Part shown: positions 21,201 to 28,019 of the stretch, piece by piece
How positions within the stretch are numbered: position 1 is the stretch's first letter
How the letters are laid out: each line of letters begins with the position of its first letter
Assembly: GCF_001949145.1 (NCBI RefSeq)
Contig: NW_019091639.1
Location: 69,713-97,813 of the forward strand
DNA length: 28,101 nt
Origin: Acanthaster planci
Taxonomy: Eukaryota; Echinodermata; Asteroidea; Valvatida; Acanthasteridae
Direction of reading: 5' to 3'
Program-made: the position numbers and the translations under genes
Notes under the pieces: generated by a model
Told to the model about the DNA's origin: nothing
Seen by the model: the letters and a program-made list of their open reading frames with translations, nothing else
Databases searched by the model: none

Positions 21201-22098
21201 TCATGAGTGACAAAGGACTACAAGGCTGACGTGTGTAATCATTGCCACATGCATCTGGCGCCAACTTAAATACTCTGACAGTTTATCAAAGAAAAAGTAT
21301 TCAGATTACTTTGCCTCACACATCAACCGGGTATGAACAAATCTAAGGCGTGTCCAGTCACAAGTCCACATGTCCAGTCACAAGTCCTCATGGCGAGTCA
21401 CAAGTCCTCATGGCCAGTCACAAGTCCACATGTCCAGTCACGAGTCCAGTGTACTCTCACAAGTCCACAGGTCCAGTCACAAGTCCACATGTCCAGTCAC
21501 AAGTCCTCATGACCAGTCTCAAGTCCACATGTCCAGTCACAAGTCCACATGTCCAGTCACAAGTCCTCATGGCCAGTCACAAGTCCACATGTCCAGTCAC
21601 GAGTCCACATGTACTCTCACAAGTCCACATGTCCAGTCACAAGTCCACATGAACACTGACAAGTCCACGTGTCCAGTCACAAATCCACATACTGTCGCAA
21701 GTCCACATGCCCAGTCACAAGTCCGCATGTCCAGTTACAAGCCCACATGTACACTCACAAGCCCTCGTGTCCAGTCACAAGCCCACATGTCTGGTCACAA
21801 GTCCAGTTTCAACTACCGGGTAGCCTGAGTAAAACTTAAAAGTGACAAAGGAATGCTTTCGCCACATGTTCATAATTGTGACTTGATTTGCAAAAGGATT
21901 TGTTGTGATGGACTTGTGATGGAATAGAATCTTGACACCTGTAGTGGGCACAGTTTGCCAGTGGAACAGCGCCCTCTCCTGTACATGCACACAATCAATA
22001 GAGGATCCTTTCTATTAGACTTACCATATGGATCTTGATATTGGTCCATTGATCTGTAGATGGGTCCCCTAACCCTGGGAGAAACTCGGGCAGATAAT
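192..22098 (-). CDS. ARHGEF11/12: PDZ-RhoGEF / LARG-type Rho guanine nucleotide exchange factor, 5' part of a split gene (six exons, partial)
   Basis: The spliced reading frame is join(22098-22025, 20316-20212, 19798-19749, 3500-3443, 2185-2046, 272-192) on the minus strand: 508 nt, giving 169 codons without a stop. Introns are about 1.7, 0.4, 16.2, 1.3 and 1.8 kb, all GT-AG, and donor and acceptor phases agree at each junction (1, 1, 0, 1, 0). Residues about 28-107 form one PDZ domain with the carboxylate loop RGYGLTVSGD, the GVQKGDRIIKVNGT core and the helix NHLEVVKLI. These closely match the PDZ of vertebrate LARG (ARHGEF12) and PDZ-RhoGEF (ARHGEF11), whose PDZ binds C-termini such as those of plexin-B and whose RGS/DH-PH domains link G12/13 to RhoA. 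The ALTLLG strand resembles ARHGEF11 and the GDNPVF strand ARHGEF12, as expected for an invertebrate pro-orthologue. Residues 97-142 are mostly linker and 143-169 begin a coiled coil. The start exon is not established, and the RGS, DH and PH parts are off-window. Confidence 0.9.
1461..1653. mobile_element. 193-bp fold-back element with 50-bp near-perfect arms (MITE-like)
   Basis: Positions 1461-1510 pair without gaps with 1604-1653 at 48 of 50 positions. Between them are two more hairpins: CGGTTC (1517-1522) with GAACCG (1529-1534), and 1554-1574 with 1584-1604 at 18 of 21 positions. The whole folds as a long stem leading to a two-hairpin head. No clear target-site duplication or coding capacity is visible. 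It may be a non-autonomous fold-back/MITE transposon or a hairpin RNA source. Confidence 0.7.
1862..2035 (+). repeat. Degenerate GGGTTGG-type G-rich repeat
   Basis: The plus strand repeats variants of GGGTTGG and TTGGATTGG, including GGGTTGGGTGGGGGTGG near 1985. The strip starts about ten bases beyond the exon E donor, so the pre-mRNA would carry the C-rich complement. It has G-quadruplex potential on the template strand. Confidence 0.7.
2046..2185 (-). CDS. ARHGEF11/12: ARHGEF11/12 exon E: last PDZ strand and Pro/Ser/Thr linker
   Basis: A 140-nt exon after acceptor CCCACAATGCAG and before consensus donor GTAAGT. With the preceding T it completes a Ser codon and encodes ASYAALTLLGLPPG, which equals the final PDZ strand of the family (S-SYVALT--G-PPG). 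About 32 residues rich in Pro, Thr, Asn and Gln follow, with a basic NQRRS, as expected for the flexible linker between the PDZ and the coiled coil. It ends in phase 0. A strongly G-rich plus-strand strip (C-rich in the transcript) begins about ten bases into the following intron. Confidence 0.92.
2186..3442 (-). other. Intron between exons D and E (1.3 kb)
   Basis: The intron runs from donor GTGAGT (D) to acceptor CACAATGCAG (E). The main content is the AT-rich GATTTAAATC block at 2935-3225. No other gene signal was seen. Confidence 0.85.
2935..3225. repeat. AT-rich block of degenerate GATTTAAATC palindromes
   Basis: Variants of TGATTTAAATCA recur in both orientations (for example near 3052, 3062, 3131, 3176 and 3186). 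The block ends with TTTTAATCGGCCAACCCTG at about 3205-3222. Such GATTTAAATC clusters with a CCAACCCTG end look like the terminal part of a dispersed repeat, but I cannot name the family. Confidence 0.5.
3443..3500 (-). CDS. ARHGEF11/12: ARHGEF11/12 exon D: PDZ helix B segment
   Basis: A 58-nt exon after acceptor TCTCACATGCAG and before donor GTGAGT. It encodes VNGTLVTNCNHLEVVKLIR plus the first base of a Ser codon. The His at the start of helix B (NHLEVV) is the residue that favours class I PDZ ligands with Ser/Thr at position -2. The exon is separated from exon C by a 16.2-kb intron, yet it continues the same domain in phase and with family spacing, which confirms the assembly. Confidence 0.95.
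4084..4113. repeat. (ACATGT)n microsatellite cluster
   Basis: About three and a half copies of the self-complementary hexamer occur here. Isolated TACATGTA words lie just upstream (4048-4078). This is one of many such tracts in the window. Confidence 0.8.
5664..5837. repeat. Compound palindromic element with CGGTAAGTT and TTCCCATTGGA words
   Basis: GTGTTCCCATTGGACTT (5664-5680) pairs with 5724-5740 at 16 of 17 positions. GGTAAACTGAC (5743-5753) pairs with GTCAACTTACC (5760-5770) over a 6-nt loop. CACGGAA pairs with TTCCGTG around 5806-5822. ACTTACCG (5690-5697) is inverted again at 5829-5836. Several nested inverted repeats in 175 bp suggest a decayed fold-back transposon. Confidence 0.5.
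7954..8363 (-). pseudogene. Coding-like block with an apparent frameshift, identity unknown
   Basis: Two minus-strand frames follow each other. 8363-8208 reads 51 codons (including MTLQKAFGGVCQYTQPIRDN and MALVHPFNFLKLA) to a TGA. From about 8228 the adjacent frame reads SHILMRLSCLVDVFARNPSM and continues, helix-like, to a TAA at 7956-7954, ending LRQLVLQPLDA. The two run together at an apparent one-base slip near 8215. The mixed-residue, alpha-helical, low-repeat composition and locally higher GC differ from the surrounding open frames. It could be a decayed retrocopy, an exon of a nested gene, or chance. I recognise no family. Confidence 0.3.
8537..8564. repeat. Perfect 28-bp palindrome built on TACATGTA
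   Basis: The sequence beginning TGGTACATACATG is its own reverse complement across 28 bases, centred in the ACATGT repeat. More ACATGT words follow at 8620-8650. Confidence 0.85.
8991..9004 (+). promoter_or_regulatory. CTCF-like motif
   Basis: CCACTAGAGGGTGG matches the bilaterian CTCF core consensus (CCASYAGRKGGCRS) at 13 of 14 positions. Binding is inferred from the motif alone. Confidence 0.35.
10071..10169. promoter_or_regulatory. Pair of full CRE sites bounding an imperfect palindrome
   Basis: TGACGTCA, the CREB/ATF palindrome, occurs at 10071-10078 and 10162-10169, with a third near-site TGACGTGA at 10131-10138. The sequences inside the two outer sites are inverted copies of each other (GAA-CACG near the sites, TGCTTC further in). 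The segment is CpG-richer than its surroundings, and an E-box CACGTG lies upstream near 10013. It may be an enhancer, a cryptic promoter, or a small inverted-repeat transposon whose ends happen to be CRE sites. Confidence 0.4.
12964..13006. repeat. (ACATGT)n microsatellite, about seven copies
   Basis: The longest run of the hexamer in the window, interrupted once by TATG. Further tracts lie at 12405-12422 and 13033-13042. Confidence 0.9.
14240..14425 (-). pseudogene. Decayed C-terminal tail of a non-LTR (LINE) reverse transcriptase
   Basis: The frame reads YRGATIWNKLGVELKAIRDV followed by EAFKQSLLQWVKQNL, then about 25 residues to a stop. The pattern RG--IWN-L---L----D---FK--L is the usual end of LINE reverse-transcriptase ORF2 (CR1/Jockey/Rex-like groups). 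An in-frame TAA stands immediately before the segment and no catalytic motifs precede it, so this is a fragment. It lies on the same strand as the host gene. Confidence 0.5.
14709..14885. repeat. 44-bp tandem repeat, four copies
   Basis: GCAACAATATAAAAACATGC starts at 14717, 14761, 14805 and 14849, each time followed by ATGATTATGGTACATGTACATGTA. The copies are identical except CATGCCTG for CATGCATG in the fourth and a shortened final spacer. The near identity implies recent expansion. Confidence 0.95.
16764..17016. mobile_element. 245-bp MITE-like element with about 55-60 bp terminal inverted repeats
   Basis: The left terminus GGGTAATTCCAGAAATTAAG starts at 16768. The inverted right terminus ends at 17012 and matches at 24 of 25 positions. 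After a small gap the arms continue to pair through GTGTCCCT and ACATCTGA (left arm to 16828, right arm from 16959). The flanks are ACAT on both sides (16764-16767 and 17013-17016), a possible 4-bp target-site duplication. The internal 130 bp have no coding capacity. Because ACAT is common in this window, the duplication is not conclusive. The superfamily is not identified. Confidence 0.75.
17072..17101. repeat. ACATGT microsatellite tracts beside the MITE
   Basis: Several TACATGTA words occur at 17035-17101 and again at 17236-17258. They flank the right side of the inverted-repeat element. Confidence 0.7.
18000..18102. mobile_element. Short fold-back element with GTCCGAA termini
   Basis: 18000-18032 aligns without gaps to the reverse complement of 18070-18102 at 24 of 33 positions, including GTCCGAA at the outside and AGAGCTAC within. 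The loop is 37 nt. Just outside the left arm is TTAGGCTGT. This resembles the ends of a small non-autonomous DNA transposon; divergence between the arms suggests age. Confidence 0.45.
19749..19798 (-). CDS. ARHGEF11/12: ARHGEF11/12 exon C: middle of PDZ domain
   Basis: A 50-nt exon between acceptor TTTTGCCCTCTAG and donor GTAGGT. Joined to exon B it completes an Asp codon and encodes GAAFRAGVQKGDRIIK, the strand C / helix A / strand D part of the PDZ. It matches the family pattern DGAA-RAGV--GDRIIK exactly in spacing. It ends in phase 0, as needed for exon D. The acceptor lies inside a CTCF-like motif, described separately. Confidence 0.95.
19792..19805 (-). promoter_or_regulatory. CTCF-like motif spanning the exon C splice acceptor
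   Basis: CCTCTAGATGGCGC on the minus strand fits the CTCF core consensus at 13 of 14 positions. It contains the CTAG acceptor and the first coding bases of exon C. Occupancy is inferred only. Confidence 0.35.
19799..20211 (-). other. Intron between exons B and C (413 bp)
   Basis: Donor GTAAGA and acceptor CCCTCTAG. No repeats or other genes were seen in it. Confidence 0.9.
20212..20316 (-). CDS. ARHGEF11/12: ARHGEF11/12 exon B: first half of PDZ domain
   Basis: The acceptor is CTATCCACAG and the donor GTAAGA; the exon is 105 nt with phase 1 at both ends. It encodes PQLIQRCVIVQKDERGYG followed by LTVSGDNPVFIQSVKD. The GYGLTV stretch is the PDZ carboxylate-binding loop and the start of strand B. 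The pattern QRCVI-QKD--G-GLTVSGDNPVF-QSVK is diagnostic of the LARG/PDZ-RhoGEF PDZ. The open frame continues upstream of the acceptor into intron sequence, but that part bears no resemblance to the family and precedes the strong AG. Confidence 0.95.
21351..21807. repeat. 20-bp minisatellite, about 22 units
   Basis: The unit CAAGTCCACATGTCCAGTCA repeats from 21361, with common variants CAAGTCCTCATGGCCAGTCA and CGAGTCCACATGTACTCTCA. Two units are shorter (19 bp at 21441 and 18 bp at 21680), and the right end degrades. Because 20 is not a multiple of 3 and the unit has no stop in the plus direction, plus-strand frames stay open for 100-150 codons; these are not genes. Unit variants recur in the same order about 160 bp apart, which indicates higher-order duplication. 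Confidence 0.95.
21969..21982 (-). promoter_or_regulatory. Weaker CTCF-like motif near exon A
   Basis: ACAGGAGAGGGCGC on the minus strand matches the core consensus at 12 of 14 positions. It lies about 40 bp downstream of the exon A donor. Confidence 0.2.
22025..22098 (-). CDS. ARHGEF11/12: ARHGEF11/12 exon A: N-terminal segment before the PDZ domain
   Basis: The exon follows a pyrimidine-rich acceptor (TTTATCTTTGCAG) and ends at a consensus donor (GTAAGT). It encodes LSARVSPRVRGPIYRSMDQY followed by QDPY, and the first base of a Gly codon that the next exon completes. It enters with the last base of a codon, so the preceding exon must end with two bases of that codon. A basic, Arg-rich segment ending in a Tyr-Gly just before the PDZ is the arrangement in vertebrate LARG. 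An internal in-frame Met (residue 17 of the segment) could start a shorter isoform, but nothing here proves that. Identification rests on splice signals and phase match to the PDZ exon rather than on sequence similarity. Confidence 0.75.
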
Positions 22099-22879
22099 CT
22101 GCAAAGATAAACAGTAATCAAAGATTATGACAGGTTTACAATACTTTGTCATTCAAAACAAATTACCAGCTCCGAATGAAAATGAAAGAGTTACTTGTAT
22201 TTCTTCAGGGCTGATGACAAAATTGTGGTTAAATGATACATGAACATAATACAATAAAGGCCAACACAGGTGTCAGAAGTGCGATAACAATTATTCATAA
22301 TCCAACTCCATCCAGTAACTGCAGCAACCTCAGACCTGAAAAGATGAAAATTCAATTTTAGTCAAAGCACCTGCGCAATGTACCTGAGGTCTGAGGTACG
22401 GCATGTGTACATTATATGTAGAAATGATAGATCTACACACCTTATGTATCTTCTTTATCTCTGTAACAATTCCAGCTTCAACAAATTTTGGGAACACTAA
22501 TTCAACCTGTCACTACATCCAGGCCACCAAATCATAAAAGTATGCACTGCTTTGCACCGCCATATACATGTACATGTATACCGCTACATTATAAACCCAA
22601 AGTCATGCTTGACTATGTAGTCTGTTATCCTCATCAGTACGAATTATGCTACAGTGTCACAACCAACACTATGACTCGCCGTGTTCACACTGCACTATAA
22701 GGAGTATGGTAAGGACCTGATCCCAATATTGGGAAGAGAAGATAGGAAGGTAATGAGATACATACAGCCTACCTCACACCAATCAAAGGTACATGTATGC
22801 TTGAAAAACATGTACATGTTTGTATTTCAACACTGCTTCTTCTTTAACAGTTTGGAATAACTACCACTGGTATGTATGT

Positions 22880-22940
22880 ACAAGTATACATGTACATGTA
22901 CACATGTACATGTACTGGCACACACAAACATGTACATGTG
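22880..22940. repeat. ACATGT-rich microsatellite cluster
   Basis: Overlapping TACATGTAC and CACATGTACATG words, with GTATGTATGTAC just upstream. Similar tracts lie at 22565-22578 and 24931-24960. Confidence 0.8.
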
Positions 22941-23264
22941 TTATGTGCACTGAAGACTGTGTGCAATGTATCGTACAATTTCTGGGTAAATGAAAAAATG
23001 CCCTTTTTTCTTCCTACACTATGTACAGTAGCTGTCAGTCACTAGTGTCACAAGCATTTACAACTTTGGCTATACAAACAACCTGTAATTCTATAAAAAT
23101 AACACAAAAAATATATATATCTTCTTCACAAAAACACAAGTATGTGGCTTCAAAAGCATGCATAATATTAGCTAATGCTTAGGCTGAATTAAAGACTCTC
23201 TACCAGATGGAACTCTAAATGGAACCCTACATATACAAATGTACTGGTACATGTACATGTTCAA

Positions 23265-23354
23265 TGTACACCACATGCATGTACACCCCTGTACACCACA
23301 CCACATGCATGTACACCCCTGTACACCACACCACATGCATGTACATGTACACCC
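23265..23354. repeat. 30-bp tandem repeat, two full and two partial copies
   Basis: GTACACCCCTGTACACCACA followed by CCACATGCAT occurs at 23281 and 23311, with partial copies on both sides. The two full copies are identical. Confidence 0.9.
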
Positions 23355-23988
23355 ATACATGCCCAGTTGTTTTGATGACAGTGTTTTATTCCAAAGCACA
23401 ACCAACACTGCACACCCCTTTGTCAGTACAATGTTCTCATACAGGTCCCTGGCTCCCAATTCTTGCATCACACTTTGTGTAGGGCCTCCATGTACACTTC
23501 CTTGAAGGGCAAACCGTTACATGTAATCCACATGTACTGGGTAGCAGTAGCGTACAATGTACATGACCAGGACCAATGCAATTATTTTAATAGGTTTATT
23601 AGAGCTAGGTAATGTTCATAATTGAGTTATGCTGTGTACCTGCAATGGCTAATGGGTCTTTGCTCCGTAGATGAGACTGTTGGATAGTCAAGTGCCTACT
23701 CTGTTCTTGCTATAATTCCTAATTGATCAATTATAATAAATAATTTTTTTCCCCAATACAGTCAACAATTCACTGAATGCACTACATGTATGTACTAAGC
23801 CTCGAGTGACGAGATGCATCGTATACCGTCAGCTGATGTCAACCATCAATGATATGCCCTAGTTGTAGTCTGGTGGTGGTGTCATAGTGTCAACATGACT
23901 GCAACCATTGGGGCAGTGGCTGATGAGCCCAATATGGAACGTAATGCACTGAACCATAATATACACTGTACATGTTCTGCAGGTTAGT

Positions 23989-24022
23989 TAATGTCAACCT
24001 GCTACGCGGCAGGTTGACATAA
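23989..24022. repeat. Hairpin with 12-bp perfect stem
   Basis: ATGTCAACCTGC (23991-24002) pairs perfectly with GCAGGTTGACAT (24009-24020) across the 6-nt loop TACGCG. Outer AGGTT/AACCT bases could extend the stem with a bulge. Confidence 0.7.
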
Positions 24023-25911
24023 ACCTACTATGGAATAAACATATATGAACATACCGGGTACCGTATATGTACCAGTATACCTGTATATGTACAGTGGATA
24101 GGTAAAAGAACAGAAAGTGACTGATGTACCGGTCCATATGTACAGCCAATTTGAAACTAATTCCTTAACAAAATTTGGTACATTTCATAGGTGTCTGAAT
24201 GGATGTGTCGATTTCTAACCAGATGTCAATGGACACATGTACAGGTACTGCATCCCAGTTTAGGTCCGCACTCTGTTGTTTCAAATACAGTCCGATAGAT
24301 TATCAACTACATCAACAGAACAACTCTTAAAAATCTCCTCCTTGAAAGAAAAAAATCCCCTGGTAAAAAAAAAGCAGTTTGTTCAATGCTGAGTTCAAAC
24401 AGATTCATTGAAAAAACTCTGAGATCTGTTGAGTGACATGGATAAGGGTCCCTTGAAAACACATTTATTCATGCTCCAGTTTTCCCTTCCCCAATATCAA
24501 AAGCTACAATGTACCGGTACTTCAAATTAAATCATTTACTAACAAAATTAATACATGTTAATATTTCTTCAAAATCGGAACAACCATGACAAAAACTGAC
24601 GGCTGATTGGTCAGACAATAACGCATGTCTCCTTGGGCAGGATAAGTCAACTTGCCGACAGAAAATGAGTTGGATGTTTCAAGAAATGGGCTATTTTCAA
24701 GTTTTGGATCATTAAACCACTAGGAGGAGAAACTACACAGCGCTTCATGATGAACACGTACCCGTCACCCATGGGTAGCCCGGTACTGCACATACGTGTA
24801 CATGTAAGACAGAAGGACCCCTCATGAGTAGAGCAAGTACAAGTAATGTCATCACATTGGCTGCTGTATGTATGTACTCTGTGTGCCATGCCCTAATGTT
24901 ACAATGCTTCCTTCAGACACAAGAACTCCTACATGTACATACATGTACATGTACATGTATGTGTACTAGTACACCCAGAATGCAGTACATTGTGTACCTG
25001 TGTCAATATTTAATATGTAGCTGACCAGCATCAGGTTGCAAGGACTGTATAAACATACTGTAATAAGCTGCAAAATCTTCCAAACTGTGAATTTGCACTT
25101 CTGGTGATGGTGGACTTGCTGTATAGAGCATACGCATGTAATTGCAAATGTTAACTACTGACTCGCCCCTGAATGTTGCCTACTATGAACTCTGGACCAG
25201 GGCAGGCATCGCCTACCAGTACATGAACATGTTGACGTAAATCCTGGATTCAGGAGAAAAGTGGGTTGTGTCTACAGAAGAGTCAATGGAGCGGGGCTGA
25301 GAGAAATGCAGTGTGATAGCAGGTTGCATGTTAGTACCGCCTGCCTCCATCACTGCATGGACATGTTGATAGTCATGCATGCATGGCACATATATACGTG
25401 GACACGATTCTGGGACAATTAATGAAAGTAAATTAACAGGTTATAGTTACTAAGAACACTAACTGGAAAGAATCAGTAAACTACTAGTACAGGGTACGTG
25501 TAATGTTAATGTGCCCAAAACTCACTGGGATGTAAAATACTGACCCTGATACATACCGGTGCACCTACTGTAGGCCTCGATCTCACGATTCAAATAGAAT
25601 AATAGCTGTTTCACTGAGTCAAATACTGTAAAACATCTGATGTGCTCAGCTTTTACAGATATAAAGAGTATAATAGGGAATTCAAGCAACCATTACCGAG
25701 ATGATATAGGTAATCACAGACAATTTTATGTACACTACATGTACAGTACAATTCCAATGTTGAAGGTGCACACTGCCATGAAATTGCCAAAAAATTACCG
25801 GTCAATGTTTTACAATGTAAATTTCCCTTTTCCTTCGTTTTCTCCTCAGGATTTTCATGCCACAATTTCTTCTTTCTTCCTCTTCTTTAACTTTTAGTCT
25901 TGGCCTTGGAG

Positions 25912-25927
25912 TACATGTACATGTACC
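25912..25927. repeat. Short (ACATGT)n tract
   Basis: GTACATGTACATGTAC. Related tracts follow at 25992-26001, 26143-26188 and 26608-26642. Confidence 0.7.
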
Positions 25928-27211
25928 TTAAATTTTCTGATTGGCTTGTTACTGGCACTTTAATACCACACCTTGATGAAGTCAGGCCTGCATGTACATG
26001 TAGTATACCAAGAAGTGTTAGGCTCACAGCATGCATTAACTTCAATGGTGAACACTTTGAAACCAGAAGGCTAATGAGGCCAAAATCCTTCCAAATCTCT
26101 CACTGGGATATGCAGAATCTGACACTGCAGGAACACATGCTCGTGTACATGTACATCACATGTACCCTGCCATCACATGTATACATGTACAGCCAAACAT
26201 GGTTAACCACTTGTCCAAAATCGGACAAAAGGAACTGGGCCTTGTAACAAAAGACTGTACTCAGTACAAAAGACCAAGCTGCTGGACATTACCAACATTT
26301 TTTACTCTCAATAGTGGAGACAATCTTCCTTGTCAGATTAGAGTAGCCACCAGACAGTCATTTGTGTGGGTGTAAACATCCATTAATTGAAATGATGACC
26401 TTTTGAAGATTTTTGAAAACTTAAAATCTTGAAAATGTTCCGATGATGTGCACTGCATTTTTCAAACCACCCGACAGCAAGTGGTTAATATGAGCTCGAA
26501 GGGATTCTCTAAAAAACTTCATCTTTTGGTGAACCTCGTGTTGGCACTTCTCCCATCCATAGAGCGCAAGCCTGGCATCATGCAAGCATTGTTATACATT
26601 ACGGCAATGTACATGTACTGTATGGTACAGTACATGTATATGTAGTGGATAAGTATTTGATGTATATGTACCAGCCTTTAACTTTTAAGAAATTTTAAAT
26701 TGTATAACAATGTGATTCAAATGAATGAAACAAAGATCTCAAATACGCCAACTTGTTTGATGCAACAGAATAGAACAGTGGTGTAAGAGGGCGTTGAAAT
26801 TGGAGAATTTCCGTTGGTTTTTAACTGGCTGGACAGGATCTGTTTTGTAGAAAAGTTCTTTTAATTTATGGAACAGTAACTTTCATTTCTACTGTGCAAC
26901 AGGGTTGTACAAGTTTATTTTGAAAGGAGAATGTGGGACATCGGTTAACTGAAGGAAGGAAACTTTAGAAGGGTGTAATTTCCAAAACCCATTTAAATTT
27001 TCCTTCCATTGACTGTGCGGGGTCTTTGATGAGGATTATTTGTGTATTTGGTTTCCTCAACATCAAAACTTCTGTCCCATTTATGATATTCGAGTCAGGT
27101 TCACCCATTGTTCAGTTTAATAAAAGAAACACCTCTGTCGGACCAGACCCGCTGTGATTGAAACTCCTTTGATGCTGCGACATCACAACACCGATTATCG
27201 TCTTGAATAAA

Positions 27212-27225
27212 GCCCCCTCTAGCGG
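27212..27225 (-). promoter_or_regulatory. CTCF-like motif
   Basis: CCGCTAGAGGGGGC on the minus strand matches the core consensus at 13 of 14 positions. Together with the sites at 8991 and 19792 it could anchor looping around the gene's 5' part. This is inference from the motif alone. Confidence 0.35.
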
Positions 27226-28019
27226 CACAAAAAACAGGGTTGCCAAGTCATTGATGGTAAAACCGCAGCAGAAATTGCTGAGCAGATTAGCATTATTGGA
27301 GAGCTACCGACATGCTCCATCAGGATTTACTTGTACGGTACTGGGATTACGCTTTTCAAGAGGCAATTTTTATTGTACTCATTGTAAAAATGCCATGGAC
27401 AATGGTTTTTGACACTGCGGGTTCGGCAAAAGTGCTCGTCTTGTCCATGTTCTCGTCTTGGCACAGCTCATATTAAGTAAGTTTTCTCACATAGGAATGT
27501 GTACATTTTGAAAGTGACTGAAGAAATATGCTAAAAAGTAAGCGCAATCTTGTCTTAAGCGTGCTCGTGTTGATCGTGTTCGACTGTACATGTACACTGT
27601 ACATACAAACATGTACCATACTGAACCTGTGCATGGCTTCTTTGCTGTCATTGAATGCAATAATTTATTGGCATATTTCATGTACATATAGAATACATGC
27701 ACATCTTTCATCATGTACATGTTGAGTGATTGCTTACCTTAATGTACCAATATGGTAGCACATGTTGTGTGTACATGTAGTGTTATTTATCAATGAGTAA
27801 ATGAGTGAGCAGTCTAAGCACAGGTGGTTAGCTGTTGGCACTCTGCCTTCAACAAACATGATGTACAAACACAAGCCTTCAGTTGGCTAGCCAAAAAAGG
27901 ACACTAGACAAGACCACTGCACTGTAGCATGTACATGTACAGGTCTGTAAAGGGACCATGGACATGTGAATGTACAGGTGCCGGTACTTCTGTATCTGAA
28001 CTACATGTACATGTGTTGT

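Larger units (their letters stand above)
20317..22024 (-). other. Intron between exons A and B (1.7 kb)
   Basis: Bounded by GTAAGT and CTATCCACAG. Its main feature is the 20-bp minisatellite at 21351-21807. A poly-G run sits near 20710. No further exon was recognised. Confidence 0.8.

Noticed and set aside
21351-21807. CRISPR-like regular array
   Set aside because: The 20-bp period has no separate spacers and no cas genes; the host is an animal.
21350-21828. Plus-strand open frames of 100 and 152 codons with SHKSTCPVTSPHVQ-type repeats
   Set aside because: They are a by-product of a stop-free 20-bp minisatellite read in several frames at once, lying in an intron of the opposite strand.
27203-27412. 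Plus-strand open frame of 69 codons near a CTCF-like site
   Set aside because: No family match, and it opens within an AATAAA context; likely chance.
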